A stretch of DNA of 11,117 bases from positions 1 through 11,117 of the forward strand of contig JADGGF010000096.1 in NCBI GenBank assembly GCA_019690055.1. Direction: 5' to 3'. The notes below the pieces were generated by a model that saw nothing but the letters and a program-made list of their open reading frames with translations, was not told where the DNA came from and did no database searches. Source of the DNA: Micromonosporaceae bacterium. Lineage in GTDB: Bacteria; Actinomycetota; Actinomycetes; Mycobacteriales; Micromonosporaceae. How positions within the stretch are numbered: position 1 is the first letter of the stretch; each line of letters starts with the position of its first letter. Positions 6,235 to 11,117 of this stretch are shown one piece after another. Position numbers and translations under genes: made by a program.

Positions 6235-6255
6235 TGCGGGGGCATGCCCCCCGCA
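6235..6255 (+). repeat. GC hairpin before rpsK, copy 2 of a twin element
   Basis: The same 8-bp stem TGCGGGGG/CCCCCGCA (6235-6242, 6248-6255) recurs, with loop CATGC instead of CGAGC. It is again preceded by ACC and followed by AACCCCCCGA. The stem is unchanged while the loop differs in two of five bases, which suggests the structure or stem sequence has been kept. Between the copies (6150-6234) I see no gene. Confidence 0.65.
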
Positions 6256-6310
6256 AACCCCCCGAAGGACAAACCAGCCGCAGAGAAAGACAGACGGAGC
6301 GCACACGCAT

Positions 6311-6724
6311 ATGCCACCGAAGGCTCGTACCGGACCCGCGGCTGCGGCCAAGAAGGTCCGCCGCAAGGAACGAAAGAACGTCGCGTACGGACAGGCGCAC
6401 ATCAAGAGCACCTTCAACAACACGATCGTCTCGATCACCGACCCGACCGGCGCCGTGATCTCCTGGGCCTCGGCCGGGCAGGTCGGTTTCAAGGGGTCGC
6501 GCAAGTCCACCCCGTTCGCGGCCCAGCTCGCCGCCGAGGCGGCCGCTCGCCGGGCCATGGAGCACGGCATGCGGAAGGTCGACGTCTTCGTCAAGGGTCC
6601 CGGGTCGGGCCGGGAGACGGCCATCCGGTCGCTCACCGCGGCCGGCTTGGAGGTCGGCACCATCTCCGACGTCACGCCGCAGCCGCACAACGGGTGCCGT
6701 CCGCCGAAGCGTCGCCGGGTCTGA
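6311..6724 (+). CDS. rpsK: 30S ribosomal protein S11 (uS11)
   Basis: S11 lies on the platform of the small subunit next to the E-site mRNA. The product has 137 residues. A basic N-terminal tail (KKVRRKERKN) is followed by the conserved core: GQAHIKSTFNNTIVSITD, SWASAGQVGFKGSRKSTPFA and FVKGPGSGRETAIRSL. It ends in DVTPQPHNGCRPPKRRRV, the invariant S11 tail. The ATG at 6311 matches the family start; GGAG at 6296-6299 is somewhat far (11 nt) but is the only candidate ribosome-binding site. Only 19 nt separate it from rpsD, the tightest junction within the alpha block. Confidence 0.97.
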   Translation: MPPKARTGPAAAAKKVRRKERKNVAYGQAHIKSTFNNTIVSITDPTGAVISWASAGQVGFKGSRKSTPFAAQLAAEAAARRAMEHGMRKVDVFVKGPGSGRETAIRSLTAAGLEVGTISDVTPQPHNGCRPPKRRRV

Positions 6725-6743
6725 GGGACAGGGATAGAAGGAC

Positions 6744-7370
6744 ATGGCTCGATACTCTGGTGCCGACTGCCGCCGTTGCCGGCGCGAGAAGATGAAGCTC
6801 TTCCTCAAGGGCAGCAAGTGCGAGGGGCCGAAGTGCCCGTTCGAGTCCCGCCCCTTCCCGCCCGGTCAGCATGGCCGGGGCCGGGCCAAGGAGAGCGAGT
6901 ACATGCTGCAGCTGCGCGAGAAGCAGAAGGCCCGCCGGATCTACGGCGTCCTGGAGAAGCAGTTCCGCCGGTACTACGAGGAGGCCAACCGGCGCAGCGG
7001 CAAGACCGGTGAGGAGCTGCTCAAGATCCTCGAGTCCCGTCTGGACAACGTCGTGTACCGGGCCGGCTTCGCCCCGTCGCGGGACATGGCGCGGCAGCTC
7101 GTCAAGCACGGCCACTTCACGGTCAATGGCCGGAAGGTGGACATCCCGTCCTACCTGGTCAGCGAGCACGACATCATCCAGGTCCGCGAGTCCTCGGCGC
7201 AGCTCACGCCGTTCGTGGTCGCCCGAGCCGCGGCCGGCCAGCGCACCGTGCCGGCCTGGCTGGAGCCGATCCCCAGCCAGCTCAAGATCCTGATTCACTC
7301 GCTCCCGTCCCGGGCGGTGATCGACACCCAGGTGCAGGAGCAACTCATCGTCGAGTTCTACTCGAAGTAG
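6744..7370 (+). CDS. rpsD: 30S ribosomal protein S4 (uS4), zinc-binding form
   Basis: S4 is a primary 16S rRNA-binding protein that nucleates assembly of the 30S body; in several bacteria it also represses its own mRNA or operon. The product has 208 residues. C9, C12, C26 and C31 form a zinc knuckle at the N-terminus. The central S4 RNA-binding domain (about residues 98-160) includes ESRLDNVVYRAGFAPSRDMA and VKHGHFTVNGRKVDIPSYLV. The start ATG 6744 has GAAGGA just upstream. The stop is doubled (TAG TAG at 7368-7373). The gene is directly followed by the structured spacer before rpoA. Confidence 0.97.
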   Translation: MARYSGADCRRCRREKMKLFLKGSKCEGPKCPFESRPFPPGQHGRGRAKESEYMLQLREKQKARRIYGVLEKQFRRYYEEANRRSGKTGEELLKILESRLDNVVYRAGFAPSRDMARQLVKHGHFTVNGRKVDIPSYLVSEHDIIQVRESSAQLTPFVVARAAAGQRTVPAWLEPIPSQLKILIHSLPSRAVIDTQVQEQLIVEFYSK

Positions 7371-7376
7371 TAGGCG

Positions 7377-7474
7377 GGCCGTCTGAGGCGGCCCCTGGCG
7401 GTGTTGCTCGCCGGCTTATGTGCTGACGCACACCGCGCCGGCGTGCGCCTTGCCAGGAACCACCTCAGACGGCC
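7377..7474 (+). promoter_or_regulatory. 98-nt multi-tier stem-loop between rpsD and rpoA, candidate cis-regulatory RNA
   Basis: The segment folds on itself in nested layers. The outer stem is 12 perfect pairs, GGCCGTCTGAGG (7377-7388) with CCTCAGACGGCC (7463-7474). A symmetric 5x5 internal loop follows, containing two further G-C pairs. Next come CCTGGC (7394-7399) with GCCAGG (7452-7457), then CGCCGGC (7409-7415) with GCCGGCG (7437-7443), and an apical hairpin TGTGC-TGAC-GCACA (7419-7432). This gives at least 30 Watson-Crick pairs, almost all in one register. It begins 3 nt after the second rpsD stop codon. I recognise no described RNA family. It could be a regulatory leader, an attenuator or a processing site. 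Confidence 0.55.
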
Positions 7475-7477
7475 AAC

Positions 7478-7547
7478 CGGGTCGTCGGAACCAAAGACCC
7501 GTACGGTCGTAAGACCTCATAAGCCGGTCGCAAGACCTGATGCAGGT
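7478..7547 (+). promoter_or_regulatory. Chain of small hairpins including two GNRA-loop repeats upstream of rpoA
   Basis: CGGGTC (7478-7483) pairs with GACCCG (7496-7501). Next come two direct repeats of pattern GGTCGYAAGACCTSAT, 21 nt apart: GGTC-GTAA-GACC (7505-7516) and GGTC-GCAA-GACC (7526-7537). Each can close a GNRA tetraloop on a 4-bp stem. The 3' strand of the second can instead join ACCTG-ATG-CAGGT (7535-7547), so these two are alternatives. The stretch to the rpoA start (7548-7616) holds only the ribosome-binding site AAAGGA (7603-7608). Confidence 0.45.
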
Positions 7548-7616
7548 TGCGGGACCCACAGAAGGAACATTGGTCGGGCGTCATATGGCGGGCGCCCCGA
7601 ACAAAGGAACACCGAA

Positions 7617-8639
7617 GTGCTCATCTCCCAGCGACCGACTCTGACGGAAGAGCCGATCAACGAAACCCGGTCCCGGTTCACCATCGAGCCCCTGGAGCCG
7701 GGCTTCGGCTACACGCTCGGCAACTCGTTGCGGCGTACGTTGCTCAGCTCGATCCCCGGCGCCGCCGTTACCAGCATCAAGATCGACGGTGTGCTGCACG
7801 AGTTCACCACGATCCCCGGCGTCAAGGAGGACGTGGTCGAGCTCGTCATGAACGTCAAGGAACTCTGCGTCAGCTCGGAGCACGACGAGCCGGTTTCGCT
7901 CTACCTGCGTAAGCAGGGCCCGGGCGAGGTGACCGCCGGTGACATCCAGCCGCCGGCCGGCGTGACCATCCACAACCCGGATCTCAAGCTCGCCACCCTG
8001 AACGCCAAGGGCCGGCTGGACATGGAGTTCACGGTCGAGCGTGGCCGGGGTTACGTGAGCGCGGCCCAGAACAAGCAGCCGGGCCAGGAGATCGGGCGGA
8101 TTCCGGTCGACTCGATCTACTCCCCGGTGCTCAAGGTGACCTACCACGTGGAGGCCACCCGGGTCGAGCAGCGGACGGACTTCGACCGGCTGATCATCGA
8201 CGTGGAGACCAAGCCCTCGATCACGCCGCGCACGGCGCTGGCCAGTGCCGGCTCCACCCTGGTCGAGCTCTTCGGCCTGGCCCGCGAGCTGGACGAGACC
8301 GCCGAGGGCATCGACATCGGCCCCTCGCCGCAGGACGCGCAGCTCGCCGCCGACCTGGCGCTGCCCATCGAGGAGCTGGACCTGACGGTCCGGTCGTACA
8401 ACTGCCTCAAGCGGGAGGGCATCAACACCGTCGGCGAGCTGATCTCCCGCACCGAGGCGGACCTGCTCGACATCCGCAACTTCGGCCAGAAGTCCATCGA
8501 CGAGGTCAAGATGAAGCTCGCGGGCATGGGTCTGGCCTTGAAGGACTCGGCGCCGGTCTTCGACCCGTCGCAGGTGGTGGACACGTTCTCCGACGTGGAC
8601 TACGACGCCGACGACTTCCGGGAGACCGAACAGCTCTGA
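7617..8639 (+). CDS. rpoA: DNA-directed RNA polymerase subunit alpha
   Basis: The alpha dimer is the scaffold on which beta and beta' assemble, and its C-terminal domain touches promoter DNA and activators. The product has 340 residues. The N-terminal domain (about 1-230) includes LEPGFGYTLGNSLRRTLLSS, which forms the dimer interface. The C-terminal domain (about 250-310) includes VRSYNCLKREGINTVGEL; R259 and N262 line up with the E. coli DNA-contact residues R265 and N268. The acidic tail ending ETEQL is typical of Micromonosporaceae-like alphas. GTG at 7617 gives the expected MLISQRPTL start with AAAGGA 8 nt upstream. The frame stays open back to 7401, but that stretch is the structured spacer. 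Confidence 0.97.
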   Translation: MLISQRPTLTEEPINETRSRFTIEPLEPGFGYTLGNSLRRTLLSSIPGAAVTSIKIDGVLHEFTTIPGVKEDVVELVMNVKELCVSSEHDEPVSLYLRKQGPGEVTAGDIQPPAGVTIHNPDLKLATLNAKGRLDMEFTVERGRGYVSAAQNKQPGQEIGRIPVDSIYSPVLKVTYHVEATRVEQRTDFDRLIIDVETKPSITPRTALASAGSTLVELFGLARELDETAEGIDIGPSPQDAQLAADLALPIEELDLTVRSYNCLKREGINTVGELISRTEADLLDIRNFGQKSIDEVKMKLAGMGLALKDSAPVFDPSQVVDTFSDVDYDADDFRETEQL

Positions 8640-8657
8640 CCGAGCGGCCCGGACCAC

Positions 8658-8690
8658 CTCTGCCTAGCCCGCCCGCTCTGCCTAGCCCGC
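8658..8690 (+). repeat. 15-bp direct repeat between rpoA and rplQ
   Basis: CTCTGCCTAGCCCGC occurs at 8658-8672 and again at 8676-8690, separated by three bases (18-bp period). The second copy runs directly into the rplQ ribosome-binding region. It is probably a slippage duplication in the 69-nt spacer. Confidence 0.7.
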
Positions 8691-8708
8691 AGGAAAGGAC
8701 CACCAACG

Positions 8709-9209
8709 ATGCCACAGCCGACCAAGGGCCCTCGCCTCGGTGGCAGCCCCGCCCACGAGAGGCTGATGCTGGCGAACCTCGCCACGTCGCTGTTCAAGCA
8801 CGGGAAGATCACCACCACCGAGGCCAAGGCCAAGCGCCTGCGGCCCTTCGCCGAGCACCTCATCACTCGGGCGAAGCGTCGCGACCTCGCCTCCTTCCGG
8901 CGGGTGCTGCGGGTCATTCACGAGCGTGACGTGGCCTACAAGCTGCGTGACGAGATCGCCCCGCAGTACGCCACGCGGAACGGCGGCTACACCCGCATTG
9001 TCAAGGCCGGCGTCCGGAAGGGCGACGCCGCACCGATGGCCGTGATCGAGCTGGTCGAGGAGCGCGAGGTGTCGACCCCGACGCCGAGCCGGGCCAGCAA
9101 GGCGACGGCCCGCCGGCGGGAGCGCTCCGAGGCCGTGGCCGCGCTCGCGGGCGAGTCCGCCGAGGAGAAGGCCGGCGAGGGCGAGACCGACGAGAACGCC
9201 CGCGCCTGA
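8709..9209 (+). CDS. rplQ: 50S ribosomal protein L17 (bL17)
   Basis: L17 binds 23S rRNA near the polypeptide exit tunnel. The product has 166 residues. The first ~116 are the conserved core, with PTKGPRLGGSPAHERLMLAN at the start, then LFKHGKITTTEAKAKRLRP and GGYTRIVKAG. The remaining ~50 are an Ala/Glu/Arg-rich, probably disordered extension (EEKAGEGETDENARA at the end). Such a tail is common in actinobacterial L17 and absent from the ~120-residue E. coli form. The ATG at 8709 has AAAGGA at 8694-8699. It is the last gene of the alpha block before a strong hairpin. Confidence 0.97.
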   Translation: MPQPTKGPRLGGSPAHERLMLANLATSLFKHGKITTTEAKAKRLRPFAEHLITRAKRRDLASFRRVLRVIHERDVAYKLRDEIAPQYATRNGGYTRIVKAGVRKGDAAPMAVIELVEEREVSTPTPSRASKATARRRERSEAVAALAGESAEEKAGEGETDENARA

Positions 9210-9219
9210 GATACCCATG

Positions 9220-9256
9220 GTCAAGACCTGCCTCTGTCCGGGAGGCAGGTCTTGAC
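9220..9256 (+). terminator. Perfect 15-bp-stem hairpin after rplQ, likely terminator of the ribosomal operon
   Basis: GTCAAGACCTGCCTC (9220-9234) is the exact reverse complement of 9242-9256, with the 7-nt loop TGTCCGG. It begins 10 nt after the rplQ stop. No T-run follows, as often in high-GC bacteria. The 3' arm and loop contain the truA ribosome-binding site (GGGAGG, 9240-9245) and the TTG start (9252-9254), so the same structure could both end ribosomal-operon transcription and hide the truA start in read-through RNA. Confidence 0.72.
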
Positions 9257-10115
9257 TGCGTCTGGTGCCGAGGTGCCCACGTCCGGCGGCGAGACCGTAC
9301 GGCTGCGGCTGGACCTGTCCTATGACGGCACCGACTTCGCCGGGTGGGCCAGTCAACCGGGGCGCCGGACGGTGGCCGGCGTGCTGACGCAGGCGCTGCA
9401 CCAGCTGTGTGGCGTGGACGAGGTGGGCGGCCTGACGGTGGCCGGACGGACCGACGCCGGGGTGCACGCGACCGGCCAGGTGTGCCATGTGGATATGTCG
9501 CTGCCGCGATGGGACGCGTTGCGGGACTCGATCCTGCGCCGGTTGGCCGCCCTGTTGCCGCCCGACGTGCGGGTCCACGCGGTGACCGCGGTGTCGCCGG
9601 AGTTCGACGCCCGGTTCTCCGCGCTGTGGCGCCGCTACCAGTACCGGGTCAGTGATGCGCCCGAGGGCGCCCCGCCGCTGCGTCGCCGGGACACGTTGGC
9701 CTGGCGGCGACCGCTCGACGTGGCGGCGCTCAATGCCGCTTCCGAGCCGCTGCTCGGCGAGCACGACTTCGCCGCGTACTGCCGCCGCAAGGAGAACGCG
9801 TCGACCATCCGGGCCCTCACCGATCTGGCCTGGCGGCGCGACCCCGACGGTATCGTGATCGCCACCGTGACCGCCGACGCGTTCTGCCAGGCGATGGTGC
9901 GCAGCCTGGTCGGGGCCCTGCTCGCGGTCGGTGACGGCCGTCGACCCGTGGACTGGCCCGGGTCGCTGCTGCAGCGGCGAGAGCGGGCCGGCGAGGTCGC
10001 GGTGGCGCCGCCGCACGGCCTCACGCTGGTCGCCGTCGGTTACCCGGACGATCCCGCGCAGTACGCGAGTCGGGCGGCGTTCACCCGGCGCCGCCGGGAC
10101 CACGTGGTCGCCTGA
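9252..10115 (+). CDS. truA: tRNA pseudouridine(38-40) synthase TruA
   Basis: TruA converts uridines 38, 39 and 40 in the anticodon stem-loop of many tRNAs to pseudouridine, helping keep the reading frame. The product has 287 residues with LDLSYDGTDFAGWASQPGRR near the N-terminus. The catalytic Asp is D68, within the GRTDAGVHATGQV motif. RRYQYRV and the FCQAMVRSLVGALLAVG segment of the C-terminal half are also present. I take TTG at 9252 because GGGAGG lies 6 nt upstream. A GTG at 9273 (seven codons later) is possible but has no clear ribosome-binding site. Its 3' end overlaps the convergent methyltransferase gene by 35 bp. truA after rplQ is common in actinobacteria. Confidence 0.95.
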   Translation: MTASGAEVPTSGGETVRLRLDLSYDGTDFAGWASQPGRRTVAGVLTQALHQLCGVDEVGGLTVAGRTDAGVHATGQVCHVDMSLPRWDALRDSILRRLAALLPPDVRVHAVTAVSPEFDARFSALWRRYQYRVSDAPEGAPPLRRRDTLAWRRPLDVAALNAASEPLLGEHDFAAYCRRKENASTIRALTDLAWRRDPDGIVIATVTADAFCQAMVRSLVGALLAVGDGRRPVDWPGSLLQRRERAGEVAVAPPHGLTLVAVGYPDDPAQYASRAAFTRRRRDHVVA

Positions 10116-10800
10116 CCCGCAGGACCCGGTAGCCCTGCTGGCTGGCGTGTCGGACCACGTCGTGCCCCTCGTCGCGCAGCCAGGCGGCGAGCGAGTCGCC
10201 GCCGAGGTGACGGGCGACGACGAGCCAGGCCACGCCGTCGGGGGCCAACCGAGCCAGCCAGTGCCGCAGCAGCGCGTGCAGTGCCGGCTTGCCGATGCGG
10301 ATCGGCGGGTTGGACCAGATCTGCGCGAACCGGAGCTCGGCCGGGACCTCATCGGGTCCGCAGGCGGTGATGTCGACACCGAGCTGGTCGGCATTGGCCC
10401 GGGTCAGCTCCAGCGCCCGGCTGTTGACATCCACGGCGTAGACGGTGGCCCGGGGAGCGAGGGTCGCGAGCACGCAGGCGACCGGGCCGTACCCGCAGCC
10501 CAAATCGAGCAGGGTTCCCTCCGTGGCCGGGCCGGGCAGGGGCGCCTTGCGCAGCAGCACCGCGGTTCCCGGGTCGAGCCGTTCGGCGCTGAACACACCC
10601 CCGGCCGCGCGCAGCCGGAACTCGCGGCCGCCGGCCTGGAACGTCACGACTGACGCCCGGGCCGGTGCGGTCGGGTTGGCCGTGAAGTAGTGCTCCCGCC
10701 CACTGTCGCCCGACCGGCGGACGGTGCGCCGAGACGCCCGCTCGCGGCGACTGCCCGCCTCCGCCGGCCCGTCCTCCGGCACGTCCCTGGCCACGAGCAC
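10081..10800 (-). CDS. Class I SAM-dependent methyltransferase, RsmC/RlmG-like
   Basis: This is a probable RNA methyltransferase of the 'methyltransferase small' domain group, which includes the rRNA guanine-N2 enzymes RsmC and RlmG. Counting from GTG at 10800 it has 239 residues. The family opening EHYFTANP is at ~36-43, and VFSAERLDPGTAVLL follows. The SAM-binding motif LDLGCGYGP is at 98-106, the acidic end of strand 2 is AVDVN (D124), and the catalytic-type motif SNPPIRIGK begins at 163. It lacks the N-terminal duplicated domain of E. coli RsmC, so it is a single-domain form whose substrate is uncertain. GTG 10800 has AGGGA 6 nt upstream; GTG at 10794 or 10782 is possible. A reading from 11040 would run over the divergent gene and the repeat region and is unlikely. 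Confidence 0.82.
   Translation of the reverse strand: MLVARDVPEDGPAEAGSRRERASRRTVRRSGDSGREHYFTANPTAPARASVVTFQAGGREFRLRAAGGVFSAERLDPGTAVLLRKAPLPGPATEGTLLDLGCGYGPVACVLATLAPRATVYAVDVNSRALELTRANADQLGVDITACGPDEVPAELRFAQIWSNPPIRIGKPALHALLRHWLARLAPDGVAWLVVARHLGGDSLAAWLRDEGHDVVRHASQQGYRVLRVRRPRGPGGAG
10084..10098. terminator. Small GC hairpin inside the convergent gene overlap
   Basis: CCCGGC (10084-10089) pairs with GCCGGG (10093-10098) around GCC. It sits within the 35-bp overlap of truA and the minus-strand methyltransferase. Being symmetric, it could act on both transcripts, but the stem is only 6 bp and it is constrained by two coding frames, so a terminator role is tentative. Confidence 0.3.
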
Positions 10801-10803
10801 CGA

Positions 10804-10883
10804 TTGTCCCTGGCCCTGGGTGGCTTCTGGCCCTGGGTTGTCCCCAGGCCCGCAGTTGTCCACGGCCCTGGGCGGGACAACTG
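10804..10883. repeat. Repeated TTGTCC and GGCCCTGGG motifs upstream of the methyltransferase gene
   Basis: TTGTCC starts at 10804, 10838 and 10856, and its complement GGACAA lies at 10875-10880. GGCCCTGGG starts at 10812, 10829 and 10864. CAGTTGTCC (10853-10861) and GGACAACTG (10875-10883) form a perfect 9-bp inverted repeat with a 13-bp spacer. Spacing is roughly in multiples of 17-18 bp. The region lies between two divergent genes, so these could be operator sites; equally they could be a decayed tandem repeat. Confidence 0.55.
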
Positions 10884-10909
10884 GCCTCGGTGATCGTCGG
10901 GCGCTTCGG

Positions 10910-10915
10910 TAGCCT
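10910..10915 (+). promoter_or_regulatory. Candidate -10 box for a leaderless divergent transcript
   Basis: TAGCCT fits the TANNNT form of actinobacterial -10 boxes and ends 8 nt before the ATG at 10924. This is the arrangement seen for leaderless mRNAs, in which transcription begins at or next to the start codon. No good -35 box is visible, and there is no well-placed ribosome-binding site, which agrees with leaderless translation. Confidence 0.4.
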
Positions 10916-10923
10916 GTAGGGCC

Positions 10924-11117
10924 ATGACCCATGGGTACGGACCGCCTCGTCACTGGTCCGCGCCCGACGACGATCGTGCGACCCCCCGTCGGGGTTGGCC
11001 GCCCGAGCCGTCGACCCCACCGGCCGGCTACCCGCGCCACGGGGAGTCGGCGTCCTGGTCGGGCGGGGAACCGGTCACACCCGCCCGCGGTGTGCCCACC
11101 AGCGGCGCGCGCCGGAT
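10924..11117 (+). CDS. Unknown protein, N-terminal part only (runs off the window)
   Basis: A frame opens at ATG 10924 and continues without a stop to the window end (64 full codons). The visible part is rich in Pro, Gly, Arg and Ser (MTHGYGPPRHWSAPDDDRAT, then several PP and RG pairs), as expected for a disordered leader before a later domain. I recognise no family and no signal peptide or membrane segment yet. Support for being a real gene is the ATG, the -10 box placed for a leaderless mRNA, and the divergent layout. GTAGGG right before the ATG is too close to be a normal ribosome-binding site. A chance open frame in GC-rich DNA remains possible. Confidence 0.45.
   Translation, partial: MTHGYGPPRHWSAPDDDRATPRRGWPPEPSTPPAGYPRHGESASWSGGEPVTPARGVPTSGARR

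Noticed and set aside
7401..7616. 72-residue N-terminal extension of RpoA
   Set aside because: The stretch is the structured rpsD-rpoA spacer; RpoA of the family starts at MLISQRPTL, with AAAGGA correctly placed before GTG 7617.
7570..7644. 24-residue upstream frame (TTG 7570) overlapping the rpoA start
   Set aside because: AGAAGGA lies only 4 nt upstream of a TTG, and the peptide shows no recognisable features. Too weak to call a leader peptide without conservation data.
1288..9303. Scattered CGTACGG copies (for example near 1290, 3863, 4411, 6171, 7501, 9297)
   Set aside because: Several lie inside unrelated coding regions with no common spacing or position. A self-complementary GC-rich hexamer core recurring in 11 kb is not convincing as a dispersed signal.
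8682..10394. 570-residue minus-strand open frame across rplQ and truA
   Set aside because: It overlaps two certain genes and the true methyltransferase frame, and its translation is low-complexity His/Gln/Arg-rich sequence typical of antisense shadows in high-GC DNA.
10801..11040. 80-residue N-terminal extension of the methyltransferase from 11040
   Set aside because: It would cover the divergent gene start and the repeat region, and family members begin shortly before the EHYFTANP segment. GTG 10800 is adopted, with some uncertainty.
1..11117. CRISPR array, tRNA/rRNA gene, insertion sequence, phage or defence genes
   Set aside because: I saw no regularly spaced repeat-spacer units, no tRNA or rRNA-like sequence, and no transposase, integrase or defence protein frame; apart from the methyltransferase and the last partial frame, the coding content is the ribosomal operon.

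Overview
This window is the downstream part of a long ribosomal-protein operon (spc followed by alpha) from a very GC-rich actinobacterium. Gene order on the + strand is rpsE (5' end missing), rpmD, rplO, secY, adk, map, infA, rpmJ, rpsM, rpsK, rpsD, rpoA, rplQ, truA. Placing rpoA immediately after rpsD and following rplQ with truA is typical of actinobacteria. The L17 C-terminal tail, the GTG/TTG starts, and the RpoA, SecY and InfA sequences (compared from memory, no search run) point to Micromonosporaceae or a close relative.

Layout: bases 1-1280 hold the end of the spc ribosomal genes, closed by a 37-nt perfect palindrome. A likely promoter then precedes secY (1504-2829). secY is followed by a 396-nt spacer with decayed 21-bp tandem copies of its own tail and several hairpins, then adk (3226-3879) and map (3970-4812). 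A strong-looking promoter at 4907-4936 starts the translation/transcription block infA, rpmJ, rpsM, rpsK, rpsD, rpoA, rplQ (5104-9209). A 15-bp-stem hairpin ends this block, and truA begins inside that hairpin. truA runs convergently into, and overlaps by 35 bp, a minus-strand class I methyltransferase gene (10081-10800). A divergent gene starts at 10924 and leaves the window.

The genes form the usual growth-linked set: ribosome assembly (S5, L30, L15, L36, S13, S11, S4, L17), initiation factor IF1, the RNA polymerase alpha subunit, the SecY translocon channel, adenylate kinase, methionine aminopeptidase to trim the new proteins, and tRNA pseudouridine synthase TruA. All show intact family motifs, and I see no frameshift or broken gene.

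I do not see a hidden new protein system. What is unusual lies in the spacers, which are long for a ribosomal operon and rich in structure. The best candidate for something undescribed is the 246-nt rpsD-rpoA spacer. It contains a 98-nt multi-tier stem-loop, then two near-identical GNRA-tetraloop mini-hairpins, the second of which competes with an alternative hairpin. Other notable items are twin TGCGGGGG hairpins around 6129 and 6235, the secY-tail repeats, and the truA start buried in a terminator-like stem.
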